64,000 nucleotides of DNA, taken from assembly GCA_030247845.1 (NCBI GenBank), contig JAPDRP010000006.1, forward strand, positions 682,001 to 746,000, written 5' to 3'. This stretch comes from Coniosporium tulheliwenetii. Taxonomy: Eukaryota; Ascomycota; Dothideomycetes. Every line of letters starts with the position of its first letter. The stretch's first letter is position 1. A program made the translations under genes and the position numbers. Shown one piece after another: positions 1 through 11,530 of the stretch. Under the pieces are notes generated by a model that ran no database searches, was not told where the DNA came from, and saw only the letters and a list, made by a program, of their open reading frames with translations.

Positions 1-786
1 CCCAAAGCTACTATCCTGGCGCACACACTAATACCGAAGACAGCTATGTGGGCTGCATAGCTGCGTTTGTTAAAGCGCTCGGTCTCAACAAGCCGATTAT
101 CTGTGGAGCATCCATGGCAGGACAGGTTTGCTTGGCTGTCGCCATCCGGCATAAGGTGGTTGGCGCCTGCGGGACTATTCCTCTGCAGGGGTATCACTTT
201 GCTGCTGTGCTTCTGCCATTGGTGCTTGAACATCACTGACGAGTTCCGCAGGAGCGATTATCTGAACATGGAGAGGCCATGGTATGACCGTTCGCCATAT
301 GTAAACCAATCTCTGTTCAATCCAGAATGGGTCTACGGCGTAAGCTTATCCCGTTTTACCCCTGGACTGCTGCTGCTAGAATACTAAAGATGATGTCGCC
401 CACCACCCCGCTCGTCAACAAGCAGCTCATCTGGCATCTCTACAGCGGGCAAGCTTATGGCGTAAGCTGTGCCTACATGTCTCCTTCTGACGTGTGCTGA
501 CTCCCCGTTGATCTTCCACGGAGATCTGGACTTCTACTTCGGAGGCTGGGACGGACGGTCCCGCATGGCTGACATCGATACCAAACGCTGTCCAGTATTC
601 ATGCTGACAGGAGAGTATGACTGGAGCAACACGCCCGCTATGTCTCAGGCCACGGCAGACAAGATACCCGGCGCAAAGCATAAAGCCATGCCGGAGCTGG
701 GACATTTTCCTGCCACTGAGAACCCGGCGAAGTTCGTTCCGCATTTGATTGAAACCATCGAGCATATCCAGGCGACACGCGCTTAG
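1..786 (+). CDS. alpha/beta hydrolase, 5' partial
   Basis: The gene enters from the left edge, so its N-terminus is missing. The first 190 bases translate to a segment with the nucleophile elbow GASMAG (serine nucleophile in G-x-S-x-x-G) after a helix 'AAFVKALGLNKPIIC'. Likely introns lie at 191-251 (branch CTGAC, ends CCGCAG) and 340-389, joining 'SDYLNMERPWYDRSPYVNQ' to 'MMSPTTPLVNKQLIWHLYSG'. A third junction near 462-520 is unresolved: no good acceptor precedes 'FHGDLDFYFGGWDGR'. The C-terminal exon has the usual late acid region 'PVFMLTGEYDWS' and the histidine in 'MPELGHFPATENPAKF', so the Ser-Asp-His triad looks complete. The substrate cannot be told from the sequence. It resembles soluble fungal hydrolases of the epoxide hydrolase/esterase fold. 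Confidence 0.72.
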
Positions 787-2537
787 TTCGAACGCGTCTT
801 GATGCACGCTTCTCTTTCAGTTTCAGCTCCAGCTCGACAGTCTGAGTGCAAACGAAATGCTCTTGTAGACGCCTTCAGGCCAACGATGTCGAGTGTGTCA
901 TCAGCAACCCGCCGAAAACCGCGTTTGTATTGTGTTTTTCACACCTTGGTTATAGCTGCCGGCAGCATATCGGCTGTTTACGCCGGTTCTTGTGTTGCGA
1001 GTTTCTTTGTGAGCAGACGTCCTTGCTCCATGTACAGTTTGGGTGGGCGTCGATGCTGTGTGTTGCAGCAATGCTAACGTGGCGCTTCGTCTTAGCTCTT
1101 AGCTTATAGCGGGAATATGTCGAAAGATAACGTTTTGTTCAATCGATAGGTTCAACCCTGAAAGAACCCTGCGGCTTAAATTCCAATCGATTGGCGATAT
1201 ACAAACTCCAAGGATTAACGTAGACTCTTGCCAAGGGGCCAATGCTGTTGTTGCGAAGCTGAAACACTCGTATGATGATGTAGACATCAGTCGGGCTGAT
1301 CGAGCCGTCGCTTGGAGACAGTGCCCACTCGCGAGCCTGTGAGTTGACATGTTAGCGCCTCGTCATCGAATCGTCGACTTCCAGGCTGATGGCTGACATA
1401 ACGGGAGCGGAGATTGGATCATACCATTTGCAGCTGATTGTAGCTCATGAAGAACGGCTCCTCGCATGCTCCGGTGGTCGACTTGACTTCGATATGGTAC
1501 AGGGAATGAGAAGTAACGAGGCCAGAAAATTGTGCAAACCACAGTGGCTCTCTGAACATCAGTCTCGTGAGATCTCCTCGATTTGTAGACTACATCTCTC
1601 TTATAATCTGCACTCACAGCCTTGCTTTGTTGGGCTTGTGCCGGCAGACTGTGAGTGCCTGGAGATTCGACTGTGCCCCACTCAGCCCCGGGCTCCCGTT
1701 TCAAGAACCGGCGTCTGTTTCGGGGAAACGGGGAGTAAGAAGTCTGCAGAACAAGACTCGCCGGATTGCAGATCAGTGTCCCCCATCTCAAGCCACTTGC
1801 GGAGAAAGCCATGATTTGGGATAGGAAACTTCCATGGACTTCGCAGCGATTGACACCCCAGGTATACACAGATGGCCTTAGGAGGATTAGTGCGAGGCTG
1901 TGACGAGAGGCCTGATGTTTCCGAATCCTGCGAGAGCTCTTAGGAGGAAGACGCTGCGACGGCCTTGAAACGTGAGGCTTGCCATTCCGTTTCCCCAACT
2001 CAGGGAGAGCATCATGACGATGATGTGCAGCACGGATTGTCAACACAAAGGCATCAGCGGCACGTCGCGAGCCGCGTTTTGCCAGCGCGATGGAGGCGCG
2101 AGGAACCGTGAGGGCAGACTGTTAGCGGGTCTCATGTTTTGGCCCGGCGCCGCCGTCATGAGATTGATTGGACGGTACCTGCGCAAGGCCGCAGTAGCTT
2201 GTCTGGGATCTGGCGCAATGCAGGGACCAGCTGCTTACTTTGATGGCTTGACCGAGCTTCGTCGGTGCGCGCAGACAAAGCCCTCTCCATCATCCCCCAC
2301 ACGGCGGTCTCCCCCACCCTCCTTTCTTTGTTTGAAGCATCTTCGAGTCTCTCGAGCTCGCCACACTCTCTTGAACGTCCTCTGGACCTTCCTGTCACTC
2401 ATTGGAACATCCATACTTGGTCGATAGACCGTCATTATCCCTGAACATATCCTGACCTCGCGCCGGTCGCGGGTCGTAATACATACCATTGTTTATTGAG
2501 AACATAGTCTCGTATACTGTCATATATACCCGTCAAT
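787..2537. other. gene-poor stretch, no supportable gene
   Basis: Open frames of up to 227 codons exist on both strands (for example 1363-2046 minus, overlapped by 1389-1814 plus). None has a recognisable domain, membrane pattern or splice context, and the overlapping frames contradict each other. The last part probably holds the promoter of the following MFS gene. Confidence 0.5.
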
Positions 2538-4213
2538 ATGCTCGGTTTTCACAGGCGCCAGCGTTCATTAATACCGGTGAAGGACCTGGCGAAGTATGAC
2601 AAGCTGCCAGTTGTGTGGGAGGAAGAGGAAGAAGAGACAGACTGCAAGATGTCTCTGGACGCGCCGGAGGCCGGTCAGAAGCAATTGACACTGATCTATA
2701 TAGTATTCCTCGCAGAAGCGTAGGCGCTTCCCAGGCCCAATAAATAAGCTATTACTGACACACATCATCGCAGTATTATGGCAGCCAGCCTGCAACCACA
2801 GCTCAAGATGCTGCTTTCCACCGACGACTTCTGCGGCGATCTGTCCAGCTCCTACCTTAGAAGCATTCTCGACTGCGCATACGCCTTTGGAGGCACCGCC
2901 GGCATACTTTGGGGCTGTCTAGCAGACCGTGTTGGACGCCGACCAGTTGCGTTGGCGGGCTTGTTCGGCATGTCCATCTGCTGCATGGCCATGGGCTTAG
3001 CAACAAGCCTGGGAAGTTGCGCCGTCTTCCGCTTCGTTGCTGGACTTGTCAGTTCTGCGGTGACGGTCACAGCCCTCACAATGATCGGAGACATCAGTTC
3101 CACCCCAGTGGAGCGCGCAGTGAATGTTGCCAGGCTTCCATTAGTTGCAGTTTGCGGGTCGATTGGACCGCTCGTGCAGGGCATGGTCGCCGGCAGAATT
3201 AAGGCGGACGGTGCAGTCTGGCAGAAATTCCCTGCTTTGAGCAGTCAGATCGCTTGCGGAAGCCTGGTTTTCCTTGTTGCAGTGTCCGCAAGCATCATGC
3301 TACAGGAGGTGAGCAATTTCACATCATGCGTACGTTTCCAACAAGGGGTACTGACTTCCTTCATAGACCTTGCCTACGCAGGGGATCCCAGCGAAAGCAT
3401 GGACATGGACTGCGAGAAAGCAGCTTTCCTTGGCCAGGCCAACGACGACATTGCAAACTCAGTCGCAATCCGCATCGTGGACTGCGTCAAGCCAGAGCCC
3501 ATCTCGATCGGCCAATTCATCCAGGCGCCATCACTTCTCACCCTGCTGGCATCTTTCTCCCTTCTTTCTCTCCACGCCTCGACATTCGACGTACTGCTCC
3601 CACACGCCGGCCACAGCAGCACTCAGCACGGGGGCATGGGCATCCCCTGCTCCTGGCTTGAAGTCACCGTCCTCCTCGTTCGCGCCATTGCCGGCCTTGT
3701 CGTCCTTCGTACAGTGCCGCAAGCTGTAGAGAAACTCGGACTCTTGAAACCATTCCGCAGCTGCTCCTCCTCTTCCCCGCCATCTACGTCCTCACGCCCG
3801 CACTAGCCTACCTCGTAGCTTGCTCCACAACCTTGACAGCCCTCATTTCTACCGCTTCTATCCTCACAAAACACATCCTAGCCAACAGCGCCCAAACCCT
3901 GGTTGCTCTGCTCATGCTCAACGCTGCGCCCGACGCCTTCTCCGCCGGCACGATCGTCGGTCTCATGCAGGTCGCCTCGCTCTTTAAGGCACTAGCCGTG
4001 GCCGTTAGCGGAGCGAGCTTCTACCTCAGCGATGACCTCAGTGTTGCGGCGACGAACTGCGCGCTCTGGAGTGCGCTAAGCTTCTTTGGCGTGGCGGGCG
4101 CGGCGCTGGCTTGGTTCGTAAGGGAGAGTCCGAGTGTTGAGAGGGACTTTCCAGCGGAGGTCCTGAAGTGGGAGACGTGCTTTGATGCTGAGGGATTGGG
4201 CAGCGGGATGTAG
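2538..4213 (+). CDS. MFS transporter with two apparent single-base frame breaks
   Basis: A 12-helix major facilitator. Exon 1 (start ATG 2538) has an acidic 'EEEEEETD' head and the first membrane segment. Intron 2720-2773 (branch TACTGAC) joins it to a long exon with the MFS loop 2-3 signature 'WGCLADRVGRRPVALAGLFG'. Intron 3309-3366 (GTGAGC..CATAG) then splits the mid-protein. After it the frame must shift at the G run 3381-3384 to read 'GDPSESMDMDCEKAAFLG', and again near 3756-3760 ('KLGLLKPFR' then 'LLLLFPAIYVLTP'). Each shift is cured by one missing base. The C-terminal helices run to a stop at 4213. The general fold resembles fungal zinc-induced-facilitator-like/multidrug MFS proteins, but the substrate is unknown. 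It could be a pseudogene, but the pattern shared with many conserved genes in this window argues for sequence error. It is convergent with the dehydrogenase at 4452. Confidence 0.75.
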
Positions 4214-4451
4214 TAGGATAGGAGTAATCTCTGCGATATATAATTTTGTATTGGCAATTCTTACATGGCGTAGTCACTTCCAATAATCTTGCATCCTGTT
4301 CTTAGTTGCCCCCATATGGATAGACTTCGTGGGAGTTTTGAATTGTAGCGAAGTTGGGTATAGTCAATAAGCTTCATGTCACTAGACCATCTTGAAATTC
4401 TGTACGTCTATCCACGCTCAGAAATTCTCGTAACAAATATGGTGGACCCGC

Positions 4452-5603
4452 TCACAACTTAGCATGCGTTTCATTAACCAAGCAAATCCGGTATCTCGCC
4501 TTTCCAGCATCCATATCCACAACAGCCTGGTTCGCCTCCTTTAGCGGCCTTTCCTGGATCCACGGCTTGACGCCCTTCTCAGCAGCAAGCTGCAGCATCT
4601 CGTCGATCTCATGCGGCGCACCAATCATCGACCCTCCAATCTTGACGCCCTTCCCAATAAGCGCAAAAGCGCTGAACGCCGGGATTGGGTCCTCCGGCGC
4701 GCCCACCTGGATGAACTGGCCGTTTGTCCTCAACAGGCTTAGATAGTCCATGAGCGGCATCTTGGGGCTCGAGACAGTCGAGATGATGAGATCGAGCGAG
4801 CGGGCGTGCGTCTTGGCCCACCTCTTGTCTTCGTCTGTAGCAATGAAGTCGTCTGCGCCCATCTTCTTCGCATCCTCTTTCTTAGCGCCCGTTCGGGAAA
4901 TAGCAACCACCTTGTCGGCGCCCAGCGCTTTGGCGAAGAGCAGTCCGAAGTGCCCGAGTCCGCCAATGCCTACGATGCCGACTTTCTTGCCAGGCCCGCA
5001 CCCGTTCTTCTTCAGCGGCGCGTACACCGTTACGCCGCCGCACAGCATCGGCGCCGCCTCAGCGCTGGGAATCGCATCCGGGATCTTGATGACGAAGTGG
5101 CTAGGCGCGCGGGCATAGTCTGCGTACCCACCGTAGCTCTTGCTGCCGTCGGGATACTTCCCGTTGTACGTTCCAACCATGCGCTGGCAGTGGTTCTCCA
5201 TGCCCGCGGCGCACTCCTCGCATTCTGGTCGGAGGCAGGAGGAACTCTGTGCACCAATGCCGACGCGGTCGCCCACTTTGATGCCCTTCTCGACGTTCTT
5301 GCCTACGCGGACAGCGTGGCCGACGATCTCGTGGCCCACGCAGCAGGGGTAGAGGGTTGGGCCCCAGCCGGAGCGGAGGGTGTGAATGTCGCTGCCGCCT
5401 GTCACCATACGTTAGTCCCAGGTGTCGTGGTTTCAGGTGAAGAGAAGTGCGAGCGACTTACAGATCCCGCAATGTGTGATCTTAATGTCGACGTCCGACT
5501 CAGACCAGGTCTTCGGCTCGTACTGCTCCCATACCATCTTGCCCTCAACTGAGTCCGGGCCCTTACCCAGCCAGCCTTGAAAGGTGTAATCTGTGCTGCT
5601 CAT
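4452..5603 (-). CDS. zinc-dependent NADP-preferring alcohol dehydrogenase (cinnamyl alcohol dehydrogenase / ADH6 type)
   Basis: Medium-chain dehydrogenase, 362 residues from two exons (5603-5462 and 5398-4452; intron 5399-5461, GTAAGT..GACAG). It starts MSSTDYTFQGWLGKGPDS. Catalytic zinc ligands sit in 'CGICGSDIH' and 'GHEIVGHAVRVG'. The four structural-zinc cysteines are in 'CLRPECEECAAGMENHC'. The Rossmann motif is 'GIGGLGHFGLLFAKALGA', followed by 'AISRTGAKKEDAKKMGAD', where Ser-Arg after strand 2 usually means NADP(H) preference. The length and motif order match the yeast ADH6/ADH7 family, which reduces aromatic and aliphatic aldehydes to alcohols in the cytosol. No frame break is seen. 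The stop lies 238 bp from that of the convergent MFS gene. Confidence 0.95.
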
Positions 5604-6287
5604 TGTGGTCTGAAGGTTTCGGTGCGTGTAGTAAGTTGGTGAGTTGATTCAATCCACGATTGAAGTAATCGAGGTAGCAGATGTGCGGGTATGAAAGACT
5701 TCGTGTAGACTACATGGCTCAATGCATTTCGGGGCAGAAGCTCTTAATATATTTATCCTGATCGACAGCCGCTACCAATGGTGCCCTCGCCATATCTCTA
5801 CCGCCAATTCTAAAGCTTTCTAATTTTCACAATCGATGACGTTTCAGGGCTAGACGCGATGTTTTGACGGAGTTAAGACGGGAGATCCGCTGGAGTTTAG
5901 CGCGCCTCGGCAGAGATTATCCGACCTCCACAATTCGATGTCACTTCGAAGACAGCTCCTTACCCATGTTGCAAATGCGTTCAGTTGTTCATAGTGTCCA
6001 ATGGAATGACGCTAACTGCGGTCTGCTGCGTGTACTAATATGCAGGTGGCTGACTTCAACTACCCTGTGGTGCCTGTACTAACATGCAGGTGGCTGACCA
6101 GAGTTTGTTGAACTGCTGACGTAAGTCCAGTCTCATGCGAATATCAGAACCAGCGCGAAGGTGACGATTTTAACACTCTATCTGACCTCCCTTCAGATGC
6201 TCTATGTCAAGCTAATCTCTGACAAATCCCTCACCTGCAAGTTGGCATATTTCCGACGTGCCGTCAGGCGTGTGTCCTCCGCGGCGC
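5604..6287. other. intergenic region with a short direct repeat
   Basis: Upstream region of the dehydrogenase and downstream region of the CorA-like gene. It holds no coding frame I can support. It contains a 23-bp direct repeat at 6032-6054 and 6076-6098 (listed separately). Confidence 0.5.
6032..6098. repeat. 23-bp direct repeat, two copies 44 bp apart
   Basis: GTACTAATATGCAGGTGGCT at 6032 and GTACTAACATGCAGGTGGCT at 6076, each followed by GAC; the copies differ by one T/C transition. Each copy happens to contain CTAAY and GCAG, so it looks like an intron 3' end, but no gene is seen here. Confidence 0.7.
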
Positions 6288-9200
6288 TCAAGGATATTTT
6301 TCAAGGTCAAACGGCCTCCCGTAAGTTGGTTGACGGTGGACTGTCCACGCCCGTCCCGGAACCTGCGCTGAGTCCCTATATGTACCGTGACGCGGCAGCG
6401 GATGCGCGTGACGCTGGATCAGAGGACCTTTAGGCGGCGTGTCCATGGCATAAGCTTGTGCTGCCGGCGCCAGGTATGAGTCCCGCTGCTCTGCGGGTGC
6501 TGCGTGGCCTGTAGGTGCGACTCCAGCACGATATGGATGCGTGGAGAAGAGCCGCAAGAATCCTCTCCAAGCGTTACCCAACTCACCGACCCACAGGAGG
6601 CCGACGATGATGATGACAGATGTGAGCGGGATTCCGATGGCCCAGAAGAGCCATTGTTTGCTAGACATGTCGCGAATGTCGCTGGTGTTCATTCCAAGAA
6701 AGCCGGAGACGAAAGAGAGTGGGAGGAAGATGACTGTCACGATGGTGAAGACGTAGAGGGCCGTTTCTTGTCTGTCCTTGTTCGAATCAATCATTTGGAT
6801 ATTCTGCATAAGGATGTTAGCGGCCCTGAACTATCGAAGCGTTTGTGTGCCCAAAACCGGAGAAACATACCCATATCTGTAGACTGTCAAGCTGGTTCCT
6901 CATGTCCTGAAAGCTGTTCAATTTGCCTCCGACAGAAGCCAAGCAATTGTACACCACACGATCCTCAACCCTTTCACCATCTAGATTAATTGGGTTGGGG
7001 CTGTAATCAAGACGAGTTTCAAGCCCGCTCTTGAAATTCTCCAGGATCTGTATCTGCTCGTTCAAAACACGTGTTATTGCATCTACCTCCTGCCGCAGAA
7101 AGCTGATACTTCTTTGGTGCGCCCTGTTGTATGGATCTTCCTCAATGTCACGAGACTGTCACGGAGCGGATCAGTACCCCTGGGATGAACGTGCATTTTA
7201 GAACTTACCAGCTGGTTGAAGTAATCCCAATACGATGTTATTACATCTGGGTGTGGATGCGTGAAGTCTTCCAGGACTCGTCTTATCACTAAAGACATGA
7301 TCCCTAGTGGCATCGCTGCCTCCTTTTCCGCCAATCTCGTAATCGGCAAATTTCGTTGTAACTTTGACACGCCACTGCTGATAAGGTTTACGCATTCCAC
7401 ACAATGGTTCACGTAGGCAGTGGTAGTGGGTTCCCAACGGACCATACTGAGGAGCCAATGCATCCAGGCTCTCGCGAACTCATCTGGCAGGGTGAGCGGT
7501 GTGTAATACAGAGCTTCGTCTTCCGAGAATAGACTCTTCACGTCTTTGAAGTAGGAGAATACGTCCTCGGATATGATGGAGATATCGCTAGGAATGTCAA
7601 GAGGCGAGAACGGCATGTCTACAAGGTATGATGCCCTCCTTACAGGCTGGCGTGATTCAAGATCAGTGTTTGTAAACTAGAAGAAATCAAAGCGGTGCAG
7701 GTACGTTGTGTCAAGACATAAAAACATGACTCTGATGGCCATGGGTCCAGGGACTAAGTGCGGACAAGGAGACGAGAATTCTTGGACTGCTCAACAAGAA
7801 AGATAGGCTTGGTCTGTGAAAAACGAGGTTCGACACATGAAACTTTACACCCACGCACCTTGTCAGGAAACTCTGTAAAAATGCGGTACACACATGTCCA
7901 GTATACAGAAGTGGTAGGCGCATCGACATGCAAAGGAAGGAACAGCTCGAACGCTTGCATCGCACGTTCCACGAATGTGATTTTCCGCCACCGCAATACT
8001 CTGTCGTTGCTGCTATTGTTCTTGTACGAATGCAGCAATTCTTTGACACGTTCAACTGAGATGAGGCTTTTACTTCCGGAGAACCTCCTATAAGCTTCAC
8101 GGTCTGTAGCCCGTGTTTTGTTTAACAAGTATAGGTGGATCTCTTGAAGGATACTTCGGCGCCGTTCTTGGTCTACTCGCCACTTCCTGCTAGGCCGAGG
8201 TTTCTGGGTCTTAACGTCCGGTACTGAGGGGGTCTCGTTAGGTACAGTTGCCAATCGATCAAAGATGTGGAAAGTATCGAACGGCCCCTGATCCACATCA
8301 GCTGACGGGTGCGAATTGGACGTTTGGCCGGCTGTCGCGTCCTCGTCCACAAGGTTTGATGTTTCGCTCGTGTCTGATGCGGGCGGTCCGCGGGCTGCGT
8401 TCGCTTCATCGTACGAGGACTCTTTATTGTGCTCGTAACGCCTGATACATCGTCAACAATGACATGTTCGACACAGTCGCATCCGGCAATCACCTTAAGC
8501 GCCATGAAAGCCGAACCGTCGTCCTCTCAGCTTGTTGCAAGATACCAGGCCAATCGCTATGCCTTACAAATCTGTCACCGTAAGCAAGGCCGAAACTTTC
8601 AATGGCATCGCCCCTCTGATTTTCTTCGAGTTCAAGCAAGTTCGCATGAAATCTCTGGGGTGAAGTTAGCTTTTACCACCATCTAAGTTGTGGTCTGCAT
8701 TGCACGCACAAGCCATGATCTACACTGATGCAGTGGAAATAGCCAAAGTCTCGTTCCTCCGTCAGTGAGCTGGAGATAGCCTGACGGATTGATGCCATGA
8801 TCAGGGGGTTCAGGTGTTGGCTGAGGCATAATCTTGATAGAGTTTTCACTCAGGTGAGTCATCGGCCGTATGGAGCACGTTATGAGGATATCTGCTGACG
8901 TGAGCTTCCATCTGACACTGCGGAAAGTACGGTTACATGCCCTCATTCACAAGCACACACCATAATTGAGGAACATGGATGAGATTGTCCTTGGGTGTCT
9001 TTGGCAACCTGCACACAGCCTGTTGAAGGTCCTGGTCCTTCCGCGCAGAAGGGAATAGTGTCTGTAGTAACGTTCTCGCTGGATGAGCTACTGAGCCTTC
9101 CGGCAGAGTGTTCGTAGAGTATCGCTCGAGGCAGAAGTACGGCAGGCAAAGCAACGTCAGGCTGGGTTCCGTCCTAGCATTGCTGGAATGAGTGGAGAAC

Positions 9201-10873
9201 GAAAGTTCCTGCATAAAAACAGGCTCCAGATACTTTCCCTGGGCGCCGTTTTGAGTTCGCAAGGGCTTCTCGGATTGTTTCTGTATGCCTTTGAGCTTGC
9301 TAGAGATGAAATTTCTTTCAGCGCTGCTCAGTTCACTAGTGTTGGCGACGCTCTCCTGCAATGCCGCTCAGTCACCGCCGTAAACAGGGAGCTCGAGTCC
9401 AGATTACCGTGAAGGCCGTGAAGTTCATGACTGAGCTTTTGTAATGGCTGTCACTGGTCAGCTGATGACCTCTATTAAACGATGTAGCCGCTTACATCCA
9501 TCGGAACAGGCCGGGGAACCCCTTGATAGGCCTTGACTCCTGTTCTACTGTCATCTCAGCGACGGGCTGTTCTCCGCTAGCTCCATCCTCAGGATAACAG
9601 GAATGTATCACATTGAATGTAGTTTCGTATCCAGGCTCAGGCTGCGTTGGAGATAATCCTGGGTGTGTTACCTCGACGGGCTCACCAGAAACATCCGGGC
9701 TTGGAACGGACGTAGCGTTGTCATTCCAGGGGTCTCTAATTCGTGTTGACAAGCTGAAATCATAGCTGACGCTAGGTATCCTTGAACCAAAGGCCGGATA
9801 TTTGTCTAACGATGGTGTTTTAGACGCAGTCCGCAAATGACTAGCCGGCTCGTAGGAATACTCATCCATGTCATTGTAAACATGTATATCAGGTACAGGC
9901 GCATGGCCTTGAGAGCGCATTCTATGGTATCTGACATCGGATATATCTGGATCGGAGGCTGGGTGATGGTCAGATGATAGTGCTTCACGAGCTCCCCGAC
10001 GATAGCTAGCAGGCTCGTGAGCGCCTTCAGCCCGTTCGTTTTTAGGAGGGGATGCGGTGACCGCGGGTTCTGCAAACGTCTCCCGTTGAGGTCGTTCAAG
10101 ATACTCAGACCACCACAGCGGATCTCTTGCGGAAGCTAGGGTACTACTTCGTCCAGGCCGTGCGGTGCTACCCAGACCAAGTGGTGCCGCAAACAGTCCG
10201 TCTGACGAATCGTCAGAGGTATCACCGTCAGCACCCCATGTCGCCTCCGCATGGGAAAGCGTAGGCTTGTCGTCGGTACTCGATGCCGCCTCCCCAAAGT
10301 CCACCTGGGTTCCGAAAGACACACGGGTTCGTCTGAAAGCTACGTCGGGCCCTGGAGAAACGGGACGAATTTCGTCCTGAGAGCTAGCCTTACTCTTGAC
10401 AGGTTCTTCTTTTTGGGACTACGCCTAGATTCCGACGTCTCCGTCAGGAATTCCTGTGCAGGGTAACGCTCAGGGATGATTCTAACGGGGTTGGGGCGCG
10501 GATACGCCGTTTCGTGAGCTTCATAGTAAGTGTTCGGTTGCTTCCTACCGACCCTCTCGGGACTTCGCTTGTTTGCAGCCCTGTAACCCCCCGCACTCTT
10601 CGCAGCTCTCCTTTGGGATGCCGGCTGGGGCACATGTCGACGATGTACTTCTGTCGCTCCTCCGCCATACCCTTCGTCCCTGCCGCGCTCATACCACTCG
10701 TCTTCCCAATCATATCCTTGAGATCTCAATGCACGAGGCTCAGCGGAGTACTGCGCCGGCGTCCGGTATGGCCGGTAATGCTGATGCTGCCATTGCGGTT
10801 GACTGCGTGTGGTTACTTTGATTTGATCACCTGACCTTTGCACGAAACGTAGAGGTCCTGGATCTCTGTTCAT
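6288..10873 (-). CDS. CorA-like Mg2+ transporter-family protein, large multi-exon gene
   Basis: One long gene read from ATG 10873. The first two exons (about 10873-10380 and 10320-9492) are low-complexity, charged and probably disordered. A small exon ('HYKSSVMNFTAFT') links to 'ESVANTSELSSAERNF', then to the conserved fungal CorA-like block 'CLPYFCLERYSTNTLPEG' and 'IHVPQLWCVLVNE'. Later exons give 'LHQCRSWL', 'SKSLISVERVKELL', 'YRIFTEFPDK', 'YYTPLTLPDEFARAWMHWLL' and a coiled helix before the membrane. Introns 7156-7208 and 6804-6870 are clear. The C-terminus has two membrane helices around 'LPLSFVSGFLGMNTSDIRDM', with the GMN pore motif of CorA channels, then a proline-rich tail. Whether it moves Mg2+ is unknown for this fungal branch. 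Two junctions are unresolved (near 10345-10380 and 8925-8950), so exon ends there are approximate. Confidence 0.82.
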
Positions 10874-11530
10874 GTTGCGTGGCTCGCTCTCTTAGCTTCG
10901 GAGAAGGGGAACAGCAAGAGAGAAGGTCAGCCGACTGTCTGGACTGTCTCATCTTGGCGTGTGGGTCGTCCTCGTGCGGCTGAGATTGAGGCTGAAAGAT
11001 GGCGGCGTTGGGTTAGGTTAAAAGACACGTGAATACTCAAAACGATAGCAAAGGGCTCTAAAGGTAAGATAGAGCTGAAATTCGATCTGGTTGTAACAGC
11101 CCCGTAATGTGCTTCATGATCCCCCTAATCCTATGTAGTTTTCAATCTTAGTATGTAGTCACGTGTACTATAGCTTAATGAGGAGCTTGGTTATCTATGC
11201 AACGGCTACCGGACGTAGAACAACCCGCAACCTCAATGTTACAATCTCTACACAAGCGGCGCTTATGGTTGACACATTAATCTATCGTGGTGGTCTCTCT
11301 TCGCTTCTATGAACTACGTTTCAGGCAATCCAAGGTCTGCTACCGTGGCACATACCGACCCCACCACAGCCCGTACACTGTTGCATCGCTATTGGGTCTG
11401 ACTGGATCTCAATCGAGATAGGGAACGGCGAGCGACCGGTGTTTGACCCCGACTATATTGGGATGGTCAAGGGATTCATCACTCTGCAATGGTCAGCGGC
11501 AAGCTTCCGCTGCGCAGCATTCCACTCCAC
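10874..11530. other. intergenic region, promoter side of the CorA-like gene
   Basis: No gene seen. It carries two palindromic CACGTG sites (11026-11031 and 11160-11165) upstream of the minus-strand CorA-like gene. These are candidate bHLH (E-box) sites, but short motifs also occur by chance. Confidence 0.4.
11026..11165. promoter_or_regulatory. two CACGTG palindromes upstream of the CorA-like gene
   Basis: CACGTG at 11026-11031 and 11160-11165. Both lie within 300 bp upstream of the start at 10873 on the minus strand. They are candidate bHLH sites (E-box); no further support. Confidence 0.3.

Noticed and set aside
1363..2046. 227-codon minus-strand frame
   Set aside because: No family, no membrane pattern, overlapped by a 141-codon plus frame; composition does not look coding.
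3309..3366. Reading through this segment of the MFS gene as coding
   Set aside because: It has GTGAGC donor, TACTGAC branch and CATAG acceptor; it is an intron and the frame change lies just after it.
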